From positions 1-35,955 of the forward strand of contig JACQVA010000145.1 in the NCBI GenBank assembly GCA_016210005.1: a stretch of 35,955 nucleotides of DNA. The letters run 5' to 3'. The position numbers and the translations under genes were made by a program. Positions within the stretch are counted from its first letter, which is position 1; each line of letters starts with the position of its first letter. Source of the DNA: Deltaproteobacteria bacterium (GTDB taxonomy: Bacteria; Desulfobacterota; Binatia; HRBIN30; JACQVA1). The notes under the pieces were generated by a model. It was given only the letters and a program-made list of their open reading frames with translations, searched no databases and was not told where the DNA came from. Positions 9,652-17,789 of this stretch are shown here, in pieces.

Positions 9652-10274
9652 TGGCCGTTGCATCCGGGCGCAAGCCCAAAGCTAAGATGACCCGCTCCGC
9701 CCGTGTCAGCCGCGTCACCAAGGAGACCGAAATCACCGTCGCGCTCACGCTCGACGGCGCCGGGCGCACGGAGGTGGAAACCGGCGTGCCGTTCATGGAT
9801 CACATGCTGGAGATCTTCGCCCGCCACGGCTTCTTCGACCTGACGGTACGCGCCCGCGGTGATCTCGCCGTCGATCAGCACCACACGGTCGAAGACATCG
9901 GGCTGGCGCTGGGCGAGGCCCTGCGCACCGCCTTGGGCAACAAGGCCGGCATCCGCCGCTTTGGCGAAGCTGCCTGCCCGCTCGATGAGGCACTGGTGAG
10001 CGCCGTGGTCGACCTCAGCGGGCGCCCGTACCTGGCTTACAACCTCAAGATCAGACAGGCGCGCGTCGGCGACTTCGACACCGAGTTGGTGCACGACTTC
10101 CTGCTCGCGTTCACCAACCAAGCGGCGATGAACTTGCACCTCACCATGGCTCAGGGCCGCAACCCGCACCACATCATCGAAGCCGGCTTCAAGGCCCTGG
10201 CGCGAGCGCTCGATATCGCCACGCAGCGTGATCCGCGGTTGCGCGGCGTGCTCTCGACCAAGGGCTCGCTCTAG
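9651..10274 (+). CDS. hisB: imidazoleglycerol-phosphate dehydratase (monofunctional)
   Basis: A 207-residue single-domain IGPD with no fused histidinol-phosphatase, unlike the E. coli protein. Family metal-binding and active-site motifs are visible: MDHM at 49-52, DQHHTVED at 75-82 and NPHHIIE at 171-177. It dehydrates imidazole-glycerol phosphate to imidazole-acetol phosphate. I chose the ATG at 9651, which overlaps the hisD stop. A second ATG at residue 13 (9687) is also possible because the first 12 residues are basic and not conserved-looking. A separate histidinol phosphatase must be encoded elsewhere. Confidence 0.95.
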   Translation: MAVASGRKPKAKMTRSARVSRVTKETEITVALTLDGAGRTEVETGVPFMDHMLEIFARHGFFDLTVRARGDLAVDQHHTVEDIGLALGEALRTALGNKAGIRRFGEAACPLDEALVSAVVDLSGRPYLAYNLKIRQARVGDFDTELVHDFLLAFTNQAAMNLHLTMAQGRNPHHIIEAGFKALARALDIATQRDPRLRGVLSTKGSL

Positions 10275-10295
10275 CCCGGCGGTGCGGCCAGCCAT

Positions 10296-10916
10296 ATGTC
10301 GGAGATCGCCATCATCGACTACGGCATGGGGAACCTGCGCAGCGTGCAAAAGGCGCTGGCGCGGGTGGGGGCCACTGCCGCCATCACACGTGAGCCGGCG
10401 CGCATCGCCGCCGCCGCCGGCGTGGTACTGCCGGGCGTGGGCGCCTTCGGCGCGTGCATGGACAACTTGCGGGCCTTCAACCTGGTCGAGCCGATCACCC
10501 GAGTGATTGCACAGCACACGCCGTTTCTCGGTATCTGCCTCGGCATGCAGCTGCTCTTCGACGAGAGCGAGGAGTTCGGCCCGGTGCCCGGCCTCGGCAT
10601 CTTCCGCGGCCGGGTCGTGCGCTTCACCGATCCCAACCTCAAGATCCCGCACATGGGTTGGAATCAGATCCGTAAGACCCAAGCGCTGCCGCACCTGGCC
10701 GGCATTCCCGACGGGGCGTTCGTCTACTTCGTGCACTCCTACTACGTGGTGCCGGCCGATCCGGCGCTGGCGGCCACCACCACCGAATACGGCTTGCCGT
10801 TCGCCTCGGCCATCGCCCGCGACAACGTGTTCGCCTGCCAGTATCACCCGGAGAAGAGCCAGGATGTCGGCTTGGCGATCTTGCGCAACTTCGCCGCTGT
10901 GGTGGCGGGGCGCTAG
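10296..10916 (+). CDS. hisH: imidazole glycerol phosphate synthase, glutamine amidotransferase subunit
   Basis: A 206-residue class I glutaminase. The catalytic triad is visible: nucleophile C81 in FLGICLGMQLLF, and H184 and E186 in CQYHPEKS. It releases ammonia from glutamine and channels it to HisF, encoded 0.8 kb downstream, with which it forms the IGP synthase heterodimer. The start lies 21 bp after hisB, and hisA begins 3 bp after its stop. No strong Shine-Dalgarno sequence is visible. Confidence 0.96.
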   Translation: MSEIAIIDYGMGNLRSVQKALARVGATAAITREPARIAAAAGVVLPGVGAFGACMDNLRAFNLVEPITRVIAQHTPFLGICLGMQLLFDESEEFGPVPGLGIFRGRVVRFTDPNLKIPHMGWNQIRKTQALPHLAGIPDGAFVYFVHSYYVVPADPALAATTTEYGLPFASAIARDNVFACQYHPEKSQDVGLAILRNFAAVVAGR

Positions 10917-10919
10917 CCC

Positions 10920-11663
10920 ATGCTCGTCATTCCTGCCATCGACCTCAAAGGCGGCCGTTGCGTGCGCCTGCTGCGCGGCGAAATGAATGACGAGACCGTT
11001 TACGGCGATGACCCGCTCGCCATGGGCCGGCGCTGGGTCGACGAAGGGGCGGAATACTTGCACGTGGTCGACCTCGACGGCGCGGTTTCGGGTCGACCGG
11101 TGAACGGAGCCGCCATCGGCGCCTTGTGTCGGGCGCTGCCGATTCCGCTCGAGGTCGGCGGCGGCGTGCGCACTCTCGAACGCGCCGCCGAGTTGTTGGC
11201 GCTCGGAGCAGACCGGGTGATCTTTGGAACCGCGGCATTGGCGGACCCGCAAGTTGTCGCGGCCGCCTGCCGGAGTTTTCCCGGCCGCGTCGCCGTCGGC
11301 ATCGACGCCCGCGACGGCAAGGTGGCGGTGCAGGGCTGGACGCAGACCAGCAACATCACCGCCATCGACCTCGCCCGCCGGGTCGAGCAATTGGGCGCGG
11401 CGCGCGTGATCTACACCGACATCAGCCGCGACGGCACACAGCAGGGGGTCAACGTCGAGGCCACGCGCGCCGTGGCCGAGGCCATTTCCATACCCGTGAT
11501 CGCCTCGGGCGGGGTCGGCTCGCTGGCCGACATCAGCGCCTTGCTGCCGTGCGCGGCCGCGGGCGTCGACGCGGTAATCGTCGGCCGGGCGCTCTACACC
11601 GGCGCGGTGCAACTGCCGGCAGCCATCGCGCTGGCGCGCGGCGATCGCGCCAGCCATCCGTGA
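10920..11663 (+). CDS. hisA: ProFAR isomerase (1-(5-phosphoribosyl)-5-ProFAR aminoimidazole carboxamide isomerase)
   Basis: A 247-residue (beta/alpha)8 barrel. The two catalytic aspartates of the HisA/HisF family are D8 (MLVIPAIDLKGG) and D129 (GIDARDGK), and the phosphate-binding EVGGGVR and SGGVGS loops mark the two half-barrels. It performs the Amadori rearrangement of ProFAR to PRFAR. It lacks hallmarks of the dual-substrate PriA enzyme that I can recognise, but PriA activity cannot be excluded by eye. It lies between hisH and hisF, with a 39-bp gap before hisF. Confidence 0.94.
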   Translation: MLVIPAIDLKGGRCVRLLRGEMNDETVYGDDPLAMGRRWVDEGAEYLHVVDLDGAVSGRPVNGAAIGALCRALPIPLEVGGGVRTLERAAELLALGADRVIFGTAALADPQVVAAACRSFPGRVAVGIDARDGKVAVQGWTQTSNITAIDLARRVEQLGAARVIYTDISRDGTQQGVNVEATRAVAEAISIPVIASGGVGSLADISALLPCAAAGVDAVIVGRALYTGAVQLPAAIALARGDRASHP

Positions 11664-11702
11664 AGCGCAGCGGTGTGATTTCGCGCTAAGGTCAATCCGC
11701 TT

Positions 11703-12467
11703 ATGCTGGCCAAACGCATCATCCCTTGCCTCGACGTCAAAGCTGGCCGCGTCGTCAAAGGCGTCAACTTCGTCGGCCTGCGCGATGCCGGCGACCCGGT
11801 CGAGATCGCCCAGCGTTACGACAGCGAGGGTGCCGACGAGCTGTGCTTCCTCGACATCACCGCCTCGCACGAACAGCGCAAGATCATTCTCGAGGTGGTC
11901 GCCCGCACCGCCGAGACGGTCTTCATGCCGCTGACCGTCGGCGGCGGTGTGCGCGAACTGCAAGACGTGCGCGACCTGCTCAACGCCGGCGCCGACAAGG
12001 TCTCCATCAATACCGCTGCGGTGCAAGCTCCCGACTTCGTGCGCGCCGCCGCCGAGAAGTTCGGCAGCCAGTGCATCGTCGTGGCGATCGATGCCAAGCA
12101 GGTCAGCAGTGCGCCGGAGCGCTGGCAGGTGTTCACCCACGGCGGGCGCAACCCCGCCGGTCTCGACGCCATCGAGTGGGCACAGCGGATGGAAGCGTAC
12201 GGCGCCGGTGAGATTCTGTTGACCAGCATGGATCGGGACGGAACCAAGGCCGGCTACGACATCGCCCTGACGCGAGCAATAGCCGGCGCCGTGCGCGTGC
12301 CGGTGATCGCCTCGGGCGGCGTCGGCACGCTCGCACACATCTACGAAGGCTTGAGCGCCGGCGGCGCAACCGCGGCCCTGGCCGCCTCCATCTTCCACTA
12401 CCGCGAGTACACCATCCGCCAGTGCAAGGAATACTTGGCCGAGCGCGGCGTGCCGGTGCGCCTGTGA
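11703..12467 (+). CDS. hisF: imidazole glycerol phosphate synthase, cyclase subunit
   Basis: A 254-residue (beta/alpha)8 barrel that cyclises PRFAR with ammonia from HisH to give IGP and AICAR. Catalytic aspartates D11 ([15 protein letters not shown]) and D130 (VVAIDAK) are present, as are LTVGGGVR and IASGGVGT phosphate loops. The length matches the family. AAGGT lies upstream of the ATG. It is the last recognisable his gene in the cluster: no hisI or hisE follows, and a stem-loop starts at its stop codon. Confidence 0.96.
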   Translation: MLAKRIIPCLDVKAGRVVKGVNFVGLRDAGDPVEIAQRYDSEGADELCFLDITASHEQRKIILEVVARTAETVFMPLTVGGGVRELQDVRDLLNAGADKVSINTAAVQAPDFVRAAAEKFGSQCIVVAIDAKQVSSAPERWQVFTHGGRNPAGLDAIEWAQRMEAYGAGEILLTSMDRDGTKAGYDIALTRAIAGAVRVPVIASGGVGTLAHIYEGLSAGGATAALAASIFHYREYTIRQCKEYLAERGVPVRL

Positions 12468-12489
12468 GCGCGCGGGCTGGTCGCGCTCA
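12465..12489 (+). terminator. stem-loop at the hisF stop codon (possible terminator)
   Basis: TGAGCGCG, which includes the hisF stop, pairs perfectly with CGCGCTCA across a 9-nt loop. There is no T tract, so this is at most a weak or factor-dependent terminator. It is placed at the end of the his genes and before the uncharacterised operon. Confidence 0.4.
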
Positions 12490-12585
12490 TTGACCGCTGC
12501 GGCGGCATCGAGTATGCGCCCGGCGTGATACGACGACTGCGCCTGAGATGCAGCCGCCGAGGACGACAACTGACAGGGGGCGACC

Positions 12586-13263
12586 ATGCCGGACCACGCC
12601 GATCTTCTCAACGAGGCCCGCGAGGCGATGCTCGATACCGCCGCGCTGCAGCTGCGGTTGTTTCATGAATGGAAGCAGGGCCGAGCCGCACCAAGCGAGC
12701 GCGCAACCGCTCCCGCGCCGCCGCCCCCGGCAGCGGCGGCCGCAATCCCCGATCTCGTTTTCGACCTCGCCCGGCTCTCGCTGCAAAGCTACCAGCAGTG
12801 GCTGAAGATCACATCGAAACACCTCGACGGCATCGTGGGACAACTGCGCGGCGCCACCGCCGCGCACACCGCCGAGGCTCCGCTGCTGCCACGCATCGTC
12901 CTCGAGGTCTCGGGCAAGCCGGGGGAAGCGGTTACGACGGTGCCATTTCGCGTTGCCAACCCTTTTCGGGAACCGATCGACGTATCGTTCGGCAGCCCGG
13001 GGTTTCGCCGGATTGGGGATGCGGGCGAATCCGCCGAGCCGTTCTACGCCGCCATCGAGTACTTGCGCGCGGCCGACCCGCCGCCGGCGCCGCTGCGGCC
13101 GGGCGAGAACGCCCGCCTGGCGCCGGCCGAGCAAGTCACGTTACAGGCGCGAATCCCGCTGAGCGGGCAGTTCCAGAGCGGGCAGCAGTACTTGGGCGAA
13201 GCCTACGTGCTGTCGAAGGGCCGCGCCTCGGGAATCGTGCGCATCAAAGTCGCGGTCCTGTGA
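12586..13263 (+). CDS. unrecognised protein: helical N-terminus, Pro/Ala linker, C-terminal Ig-like beta domain
   Basis: A 225-residue protein I do not recognise. Residues 1-30 form an amphipathic helix (NEAREAMLDTAALQLRLFHEW) and residues 35-53 a Pro/Ala linker. Residues 54-90 form a second amphipathic helix (DLARLSLQSYQQWLKITSKH). From about 100 to the end is a beta-rich domain resembling an Ig-like or NEW3-like sandwich (RIVLEVSGKPGEAVTTVPF). No signal peptide is seen, so it is probably cytoplasmic. A good Shine-Dalgarno sequence (AGGGGG) precedes the ATG. The paired helices are reminiscent of surface-coating phasin-like proteins, but that is only a guess. Its stop overlaps the next gene by 4 bp (GTGA), so the two are translationally coupled. 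Confidence 0.75.
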   Translation: MPDHADLLNEAREAMLDTAALQLRLFHEWKQGRAAPSERATAPAPPPPAAAAAIPDLVFDLARLSLQSYQQWLKITSKHLDGIVGQLRGATAAHTAEAPLLPRIVLEVSGKPGEAVTTVPFRVANPFREPIDVSFGSPGFRRIGDAGESAEPFYAAIEYLRAADPPPAPLRPGENARLAPAEQVTLQARIPLSGQFQSGQQYLGEAYVLSKGRASGIVRIKVAVL

Positions 13264-13676
13264 GCCGACCACGCCGCAGCACGCGCCGCGCCTCGCCGGC
13301 GAGGCCGCCGGATGAAGCCCCGTGCCTGGTCTTGAGCCCGCCGGACGATCCGGTCATCCGCGTCCTGCGTCATGCAGCGTTGTTGCTGGTGAAGCACCCG
13401 GTTGCCGCGCAAGCCGCGTTTACCGCGCTGGTGGCTGAAGGACGTCGCTTTGCCGCAACGCCGGAAGGAGGCCGATGGAAAGCGGCGCTGGCGCATTCGG
13501 AACTGGTCCGCCGCGGCCACGCGCTCTGGGAAGGCTCGCTGCTGAAGACGCTCGAAGAGGGTGCCGAGACACCGATCCCGACGGCGATCCTCGAGGCCAT
13601 CATTCAGGCGGCGTGCCACCCCGACACGACCGCGCTGCTGCAACGGGTCCTGAGCCATGACCGCACCGATTCATGA
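13260..13676 (+). CDS. unrecognised small helical protein
   Basis: A 138-residue protein beginning at a GTG that overlaps the previous stop codon (GTGA). The first 20 residues are basic and low-complexity. The remainder is predicted helical, with segments such as DDPVIRVLRHAALLLVKHPVAAQ and PTAILEAIIQAA. It has no signal peptide, no cysteine motif and no enzyme motif. The frame is open upstream of 13260 too, but the upstream part runs antiparallel to no known domain and overlaps the first gene of the operon, so I take the coupled GTG. Its end overlaps the next gene by 20 bp. The function is unknown and must be judged with its neighbours. Confidence 0.6.
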   Translation: MSRPRRSTRRASPARPPDEAPCLVLSPPDDPVIRVLRHAALLLVKHPVAAQAAFTALVAEGRRFAATPEGGRWKAALAHSELVRRGHALWEGSLLKTLEEGAETPIPTAILEAIIQAACHPDTTALLQRVLSHDRTDS

Positions 13677-14061
13677 GCTGCACAACGCCTTCGACGAGCG
13701 CAACATGTTCTTGCAGGTTGCCCTCGGGCTGATTTCGTTCTGCCGGCAAATCGAGGCAGGCGTGGCCATGCAGGCCTCGTTGCTGAGCCGCGTTGAAGGT
13801 TCGCCCATGCCCTCAGCGGGCGAGCTCATTGCCGACAGCACTCTCGAGACCGCCGGCGCGGCCGACCCTGCGTGTGTCCGTACGCCTGCGGGGGAACTGG
13901 CGCCACCCGCAGGAGAAAGCCCGGTGCTGGCAGCGGTGCTCGGCCTGGTGGCGTTCTCGCAGCAGCTCCTGCTGCACGCCGAGCGGGCGAGCCGAGAGCC
14001 GGCCCCGGCGCCGCGGGCAACGCGCGCGCGACGTCCTCGCTTGCGGAGACTGCTTGCGTAG
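13657..14061 (+). CDS. unrecognised small helical protein with internal duplication
   Basis: A 134-residue protein starting at an ATG inside the end of the previous gene. Two similar hydrophobic helical segments are visible: VALGLISFCRQIEAG near residues 21-35 and AVLGLVAFSQQLLLH near 92-106. Both fit an (A/V)LGL(I/V)xFxxQ pattern and are joined by a Pro/Ala-rich linker. The tail is Arg-rich. This looks like an ancient internal repeat making two membrane- or surface-associated helices. I know no family with this layout. The next gene begins immediately after or overlapping its stop codon, completing a four-gene coupled unit. Confidence 0.6.
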   Translation: MTAPIHELHNAFDERNMFLQVALGLISFCRQIEAGVAMQASLLSRVEGSPMPSAGELIADSTLETAGAADPACVRTPAGELAPPAGESPVLAAVLGLVAFSQQLLLHAERASREPAPAPRATRARRPRLRRLLA

Positions 14062-14083
14062 TATCGCGCTCAGCGGAGGCGGA

Positions 14084-15154
14084 GTGTCCGCAGACCGCTG
14101 CGTGCAGCCGGCGGCGTCAGCCATAGCGGCTGCCATCGCCGCCACCGATTATACGCGCCGCTCGCCGCTGGCCATCGGTGGGCGGGGTGGTCACAAGGAG
14201 TGGCAGCACTTCGTGATTCTGGCATCCGGGATGGACCTGCTGGTCAACTTCAGCCTCTGCGATGACACGCGCGGCGTTGCGGCACCCGGCTCTGAGCTTC
14301 CGCGCATCGTGCTCATCGTCAACGACGGCGAGTGGGACGGTGACGTGGAGACCTTCGCCGCCAACGAAGTGATGGTCCGCGGCGGCGGCATCGACTTCGC
14401 CTTTGCGCGCAACCGGCTGGTCTTTGACCGCGGCCGCTTTCGCTTGTCGGTGGCCTTGCGCCAGCGACCGGTGGTGCTCGATCTCGAACTGACGCCGGTG
14501 ACCTACCCAGCCCACATCCCCAGCATTGCGATGCTCGATGGGCCGCCGCTGCACTGGACGGTAGTGCCACGACTGCGCGCCAGCGGCACCGTGACGGTCA
14601 ACGGGCGCACCCACGAGCTGCACGACGAGCCCGCGTACCACGACCACAACTGGGGCCATTTCCTGTGGGGGCACGACATCTCGTGGGAGTGGAGCTTCGT
14701 GCTGCCGGACGACTCAGCGGTGCCTTGGAGCCTGACCTTCTTGCGTCTATCCGATCGCGTGCGCGGTACGGCCCTGGCACAGGACATCCTGGTGTGGCGA
14801 GGTAAGCACTTGATCGAGGTCTTCCGCGAGCGGGACGTTGTCTTCGACACTGCCCTGGCGCACCTGCGCTCCGAGCCGCTCTTCAAGATACCGCGGGTGA
14901 TGGCGCTGCTCGCGCCCGAGTCGGCTGCCGATATCCCGGCGCGCTTCGCCGTGCGCGGCCGCACTTGGCGCGATTGGATCGAGTGCGCCAGCACGCCGCA
15001 GGCGGTGGCGCAGGTGCTGATTCCGAACGACACCAACCTCGGCGTGACCATCTTCAACGAGGTGTCCGCGCACAGTCAGGTGCGCGGGTGCATTGCCGGC
15101 GAAGAGATCTGCTTCAGCGGCCGCTCGACGATGGAGTTCATCCGCCACGTCTAG
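14084..15154 (+). CDS. CrtC/AttH-like lipocalin-fold protein (carotenoid hydratase-related family)
   Basis: A 356-residue protein from the GTG at 14084, which has GGAGG four bases upstream. A TTG at 14054 overlapping the previous stop is an alternative. It contains the hallmark YHDHNWGH (in DEPAYHDHNWGHFLWGHD), which I associate with the CrtC/AttH (hydroxyneurosporene synthase-like) double-lipocalin family. An N-terminal sandwich holds WQHFVILASGMDLLVNFSL and a C-terminal one holds GVTIFNEVSAHSQVRG. CrtC enzymes add water to carotenoid double bonds, but many relatives act on other lipids or are uncharacterised, and no carotenoid genes are nearby. It probably binds a hydrophobic ligand. It ends the four-gene unit and converges on the HIT gene 35 bp away. 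Confidence 0.65.
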   Translation: MSADRCVQPAASAIAAAIAATDYTRRSPLAIGGRGGHKEWQHFVILASGMDLLVNFSLCDDTRGVAAPGSELPRIVLIVNDGEWDGDVETFAANEVMVRGGGIDFAFARNRLVFDRGRFRLSVALRQRPVVLDLELTPVTYPAHIPSIAMLDGPPLHWTVVPRLRASGTVTVNGRTHELHDEPAYHDHNWGHFLWGHDISWEWSFVLPDDSAVPWSLTFLRLSDRVRGTALAQDILVWRGKHLIEVFRERDVVFDTALAHLRSEPLFKIPRVMALLAPESAADIPARFAVRGRTWRDWIECASTPQAVAQVLIPNDTNLGVTIFNEVSAHSQVRGCIAGEEICFSGRSTMEFIRHV

Positions 15155-15189
15155 AGCAGAGCGCGGCCGCAGTTCGTAGGTGCGTTGGG

Positions 15190-15690
15190 CTAGCGCGCAC
15201 TCGGCTGGGCGAGCGCTGCGAAGTGAGGCTGCAGCTTGTCGTACGCTGCCAGCAGGTGCTCGGGCATGACCCGCACCTCGGCAATCATGGGCATGAAGTT
15301 GGTGTCGCCAACCCAGCGGGGCACCAGGTGCCAGTGCAGGTGATCAGCCACACCGGCGCCGGCGGCGCGGCCGAGGTTCATGCCGAGATTCATGCCCTCG
15401 GGTTGCAGGACCTGTTCGAGGATGCGCACGGCCCGGCGCAGGGTCTCCATCAGCTCGCCGTACTGGGTAACGCTAAGCGCGTTGAGATCGGCGCAGTGAG
15501 CGCGCGGCGCCACCATCACGTGACCGCTAGTGTAGGGGAAGCGGTTGAGCATGATCACGGCCGCGGGCGTGGTAGCCAGCACCAAGGCCTCGCGCGGGTC
15601 GGGTTCGTCGGGGAGGGTGCAGAAGATGCACCCGGCGGTTTTCGGTCCGGCCACGTACGCCATGCGCCACGGGGCCCAGAGCGTCTGCAT
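15190..15690 (-). CDS. HIT-family hydrolase/phosphorylase (Ap4A phosphorylase-like)
   Basis: A 166-residue HIT protein. The histidine triad is H117-L-H119-W-H121 (DHLHWHLVPRW), followed by the family's PRW. CIFC at 21-24 and the start MQTLWAPWRMAYV are typical of the diadenosine-tetraphosphate phosphorylase-like branch, where the cysteines may bind metal. It likely cleaves dinucleoside polyphosphates or nucleotide adducts. It is the last gene of the minus-strand aromatic/rpsA unit, 7 bp after ihfB. Confidence 0.88.
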   Translation of the reverse strand: MQTLWAPWRMAYVAGPKTAGCIFCTLPDEPDPREALVLATTPAAVIMLNRFPYTSGHVMVAPRAHCADLNALSVTQYGELMETLRRAVRILEQVLQPEGMNLGMNLGRAAGAGVADHLHWHLVPRWVGDTNFMPMIAEVRVMPEHLLAAYDKLQPHFAALAQPSAR

Positions 15691-15697
15691 GGCCGAC

Positions 15698-16003
15698 TCA
15701 GCCGGCCGCCGGCCCGGCGGATGCTTGGTGGTCGACGCGCTGTTTGAGTTCCTTGCCGACTTTGAAGAAGGGCACGCGCTTGGCCGCTACGTCGACGAGG
15801 TTGCCGGTCTTGGGGTTACGCCCCAGGCGGGCTTGGCGCGACTTGACCACGAAGCTGCCAAAGCCACGGATCTCGATGCGGTCACCCCGCTGCATCGCCT
15901 CGGCCATGCTGTCGAAGACGGCGTTGACCATGAGCTCGGCATCGCGGCGTGAGAACTGCGGATACAGCCGGCCGACCTCTTCGATGAGATCGCGCTTGGT
16001 CAT
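15698..16003 (-). CDS. ihfB: integration host factor beta-like HU/IHF-family DNA-bending protein
   Basis: A 101-residue HU/IHF-family protein. It contains the DNA-binding arm signature RGFGSFVVKSRQARLGRNPKTG, with the intercalating proline in RNPKTG, and the N-terminal dimerisation helices (MTKRDLIEEVGRLYPQFSRRDAE). The rpsA-ihfB order is widely conserved and supports the beta-subunit call, although a homodimeric HU-like role cannot be excluded by sequence alone. The C-terminal tail (HQASAGPAAG) is a short low-complexity extension. It starts 9 bp after the rpsA stop. Confidence 0.88.
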   Translation of the reverse strand: MTKRDLIEEVGRLYPQFSRRDAELMVNAVFDSMAEAMQRGDRIEIRGFGSFVVKSRQARLGRNPKTGNLVDVAAKRVPFFKVGKELKQRVDHQASAGPAAG

Positions 16004-16012
16004 GGCCGCGGC

Positions 16013-17761
16013 TCAGCTGCGTTCTTTGTCGCGGTCGAGGCGCAACTCTTCGTTGAGGATGTCTTCAAACGAAAAGCGCGCGCCTTCGCGCTCCCGCTTC
16101 ATGTAGGACTCGACTTCCTCGCGCTCCTCGCTGCGACGCAGCGCTTTGATGCTGAGGCCGATCTTGCGCTCGCGGCCATCGATCTGCGTGACTTCCGCCT
16201 CGACCTCCTGGCCGGGCTGGAACAGCTGCTGTGGTTTGTCGACCCGCTCGGTGCTGAGTTGCGAGACGTGAATCAGTCCCTCGACGCCTTCCTCCAACTC
16301 GACGAACACACCGAAGTCAGTCACGCTAGTTACCTTGCCCTTCACGCGGGTGCCGACCGGATGGCGCCGCGCCATCGTCTGCCAGGGGTCTTCGGCGACT
16401 TGCTTGACGCCGAGCGAGACGCGCTCGTTGTCGACGTCGATGCCGAGCACCACCGCCTCGATGTCGTCACCCTTCTTGTACACCTCCGATGGGTGCTTGA
16501 TCTTCTTGGTCCAGTGCAGATCCGAGACATGCACCAGGCCGTCGATGCCCCCCTCGATACCGACGAAGACGCCGAAGTCGGTGACGTTCTTGACCTTGCC
16601 CACAACGCGGCTGCCGACGGGGTGATTTATACGCATCATCTCCCACGGATTCGGTTCGGCCTGCTTCAGGCCCAACGAGATGCGGCAGTTCGCCGCATCG
16701 ACATCGAGCACGACGACTTCCACCTCTTGCCCGACTTCGACCACCTTTGAGGGGTGGGTGACGCGCTTGGACCACGACATTTCGGAGACGTGCACCAGCC
16801 CCTCGATGCCCGGCTCCAGCTCCACGAACGCGCCGTAGTCGGTGATGCTGACCACTTTGCCGCGTACGCGCAGCCCCACCGGGAAGCGGTCGCCGGCGCT
16901 GCTCCAGGGGTCCGGCAGGATTTGCTTCATGCCCAGCGACACGCGGCCGCGGTCAGGGTCGTACTTGAGCACCACCACCTTGACGTGTTCGCCGACCTGC
17001 ACCACATCCGCCGGTTTGTTCACCCGGCCCCAGGACATGTCGGTAACATGCAGCAGGCCGTCAATGCCGCCGAGATCCACGAACGCGCCGTAGTCGGTGA
17101 TGTTCTTGACCGTGCCTTCGAGCACGATACCCGGTTCGAGCACCTTGAGCGTCTCTTCCTTGAGCGACTCGCGTTCGCGTTCGAGCACGGCGCGGCGGGA
17201 GACGACCACGTTACCGCGGGCGCGATTGAACTTGAGCACGGCAAAGCGGCCGCGCTGGCCGATGTAGCGATCGAGGTTGCGGGCGGGCCGGATATCGGCA
17301 TGCGAGCCCGGCAGGAATGCCGGCACGCCGACATCGACCTTCAGGCCGCCTTTGACTTTGCCGACGACGGTGCCCTCGACGGCGCCGTTGCTTTCGAAGG
17401 CCTCTTCGATGTCGCGCCAGACTTTGAACTGTTCGGCCTTGGCCCGTGACAGAACAATGCCGCCAGCTTCGCCTTCGGCGGTGTCGAAGTACACATCGAT
17501 GTCTTCGCCCTCTTGGACGCAGACGTTGCCGTCGCGATCCAAGAACTCGCGGATGGGAATGTGGCCTTCGGACTTGTAGCCGATGTCGACGGTGACCGCG
17601 TCACGCGTTACTAGCACGACGCGGCCGCGTACAACTCCGCCCGGGCGTACCGAGCGCAAGCTTTGTTCAAACAGGCGGCCAAAATCGTCTTGGCCGCCGC
17701 CCGCGGCTGCTCTGCTCTGCTGATCCATGTTAGGTTTACCCCCTGAAGCGGATGTGGTCAT
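16013..17761 (-). CDS. rpsA: 30S ribosomal protein S1
   Basis: A 582-residue protein with six S1 (OB-fold) repeats starting near residues 42, 127, 212, 298, 385 and 472. The last four are nearly identical, with cores such as ITDYGAFVELEPGIEGLVHVSEMSW and VTDFGVFVGIEGGIDGLVHVSDLHW. S1 binds mRNA and recruits it to the 30S subunit. The first two repeats are more divergent and dock to the ribosome, as usual. The ATG at 17761 has AAGGA close upstream; M12 (17728) is an alternative start. The C-terminal 50 residues are charged and helical. It follows cmk by 28 bp, and the cmk-rpsA-ihfB order is conserved. Confidence 0.97.
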   Translation of the reverse strand: MTTSASGGKPNMDQQSRAAAGGGQDDFGRLFEQSLRSVRPGGVVRGRVVLVTRDAVTVDIGYKSEGHIPIREFLDRDGNVCVQEGEDIDVYFDTAEGEAGGIVLSRAKAEQFKVWRDIEEAFESNGAVEGTVVGKVKGGLKVDVGVPAFLPGSHADIRPARNLDRYIGQRGRFAVLKFNRARGNVVVSRRAVLERERESLKEETLKVLEPGIVLEGTVKNITDYGAFVDLGGIDGLLHVTDMSWGRVNKPADVVQVGEHVKVVVLKYDPDRGRVSLGMKQILPDPWSSAGDRFPVGLRVRGKVVSITDYGAFVELEPGIEGLVHVSEMSWSKRVTHPSKVVEVGQEVEVVVLDVDAANCRISLGLKQAEPNPWEMMRINHPVGSRVVGKVKNVTDFGVFVGIEGGIDGLVHVSDLHWTKKIKHPSEVYKKGDDIEAVVLGIDVDNERVSLGVKQVAEDPWQTMARRHPVGTRVKGKVTSVTDFGVFVELEEGVEGLIHVSQLSTERVDKPQQLFQPGQEVEAEVTQIDGRERKIGLSIKALRRSEEREEVESYMKREREGARFSFEDILNEELRLDRDKERS

Positions 17762-17789
17762 GATTCCTTATCGCCCTCAGCTGTGACTT

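Noticed and set aside
9600-12611. A 1003-codon open frame antisense to hisB-hisH-hisA-hisF
   Set aside because: It covers four convincing his genes on the other strand, is rich in His/Arg/Asp/Ala as expected for a high-GC shadow frame, and has no recognisable domain or ribosome binding site.
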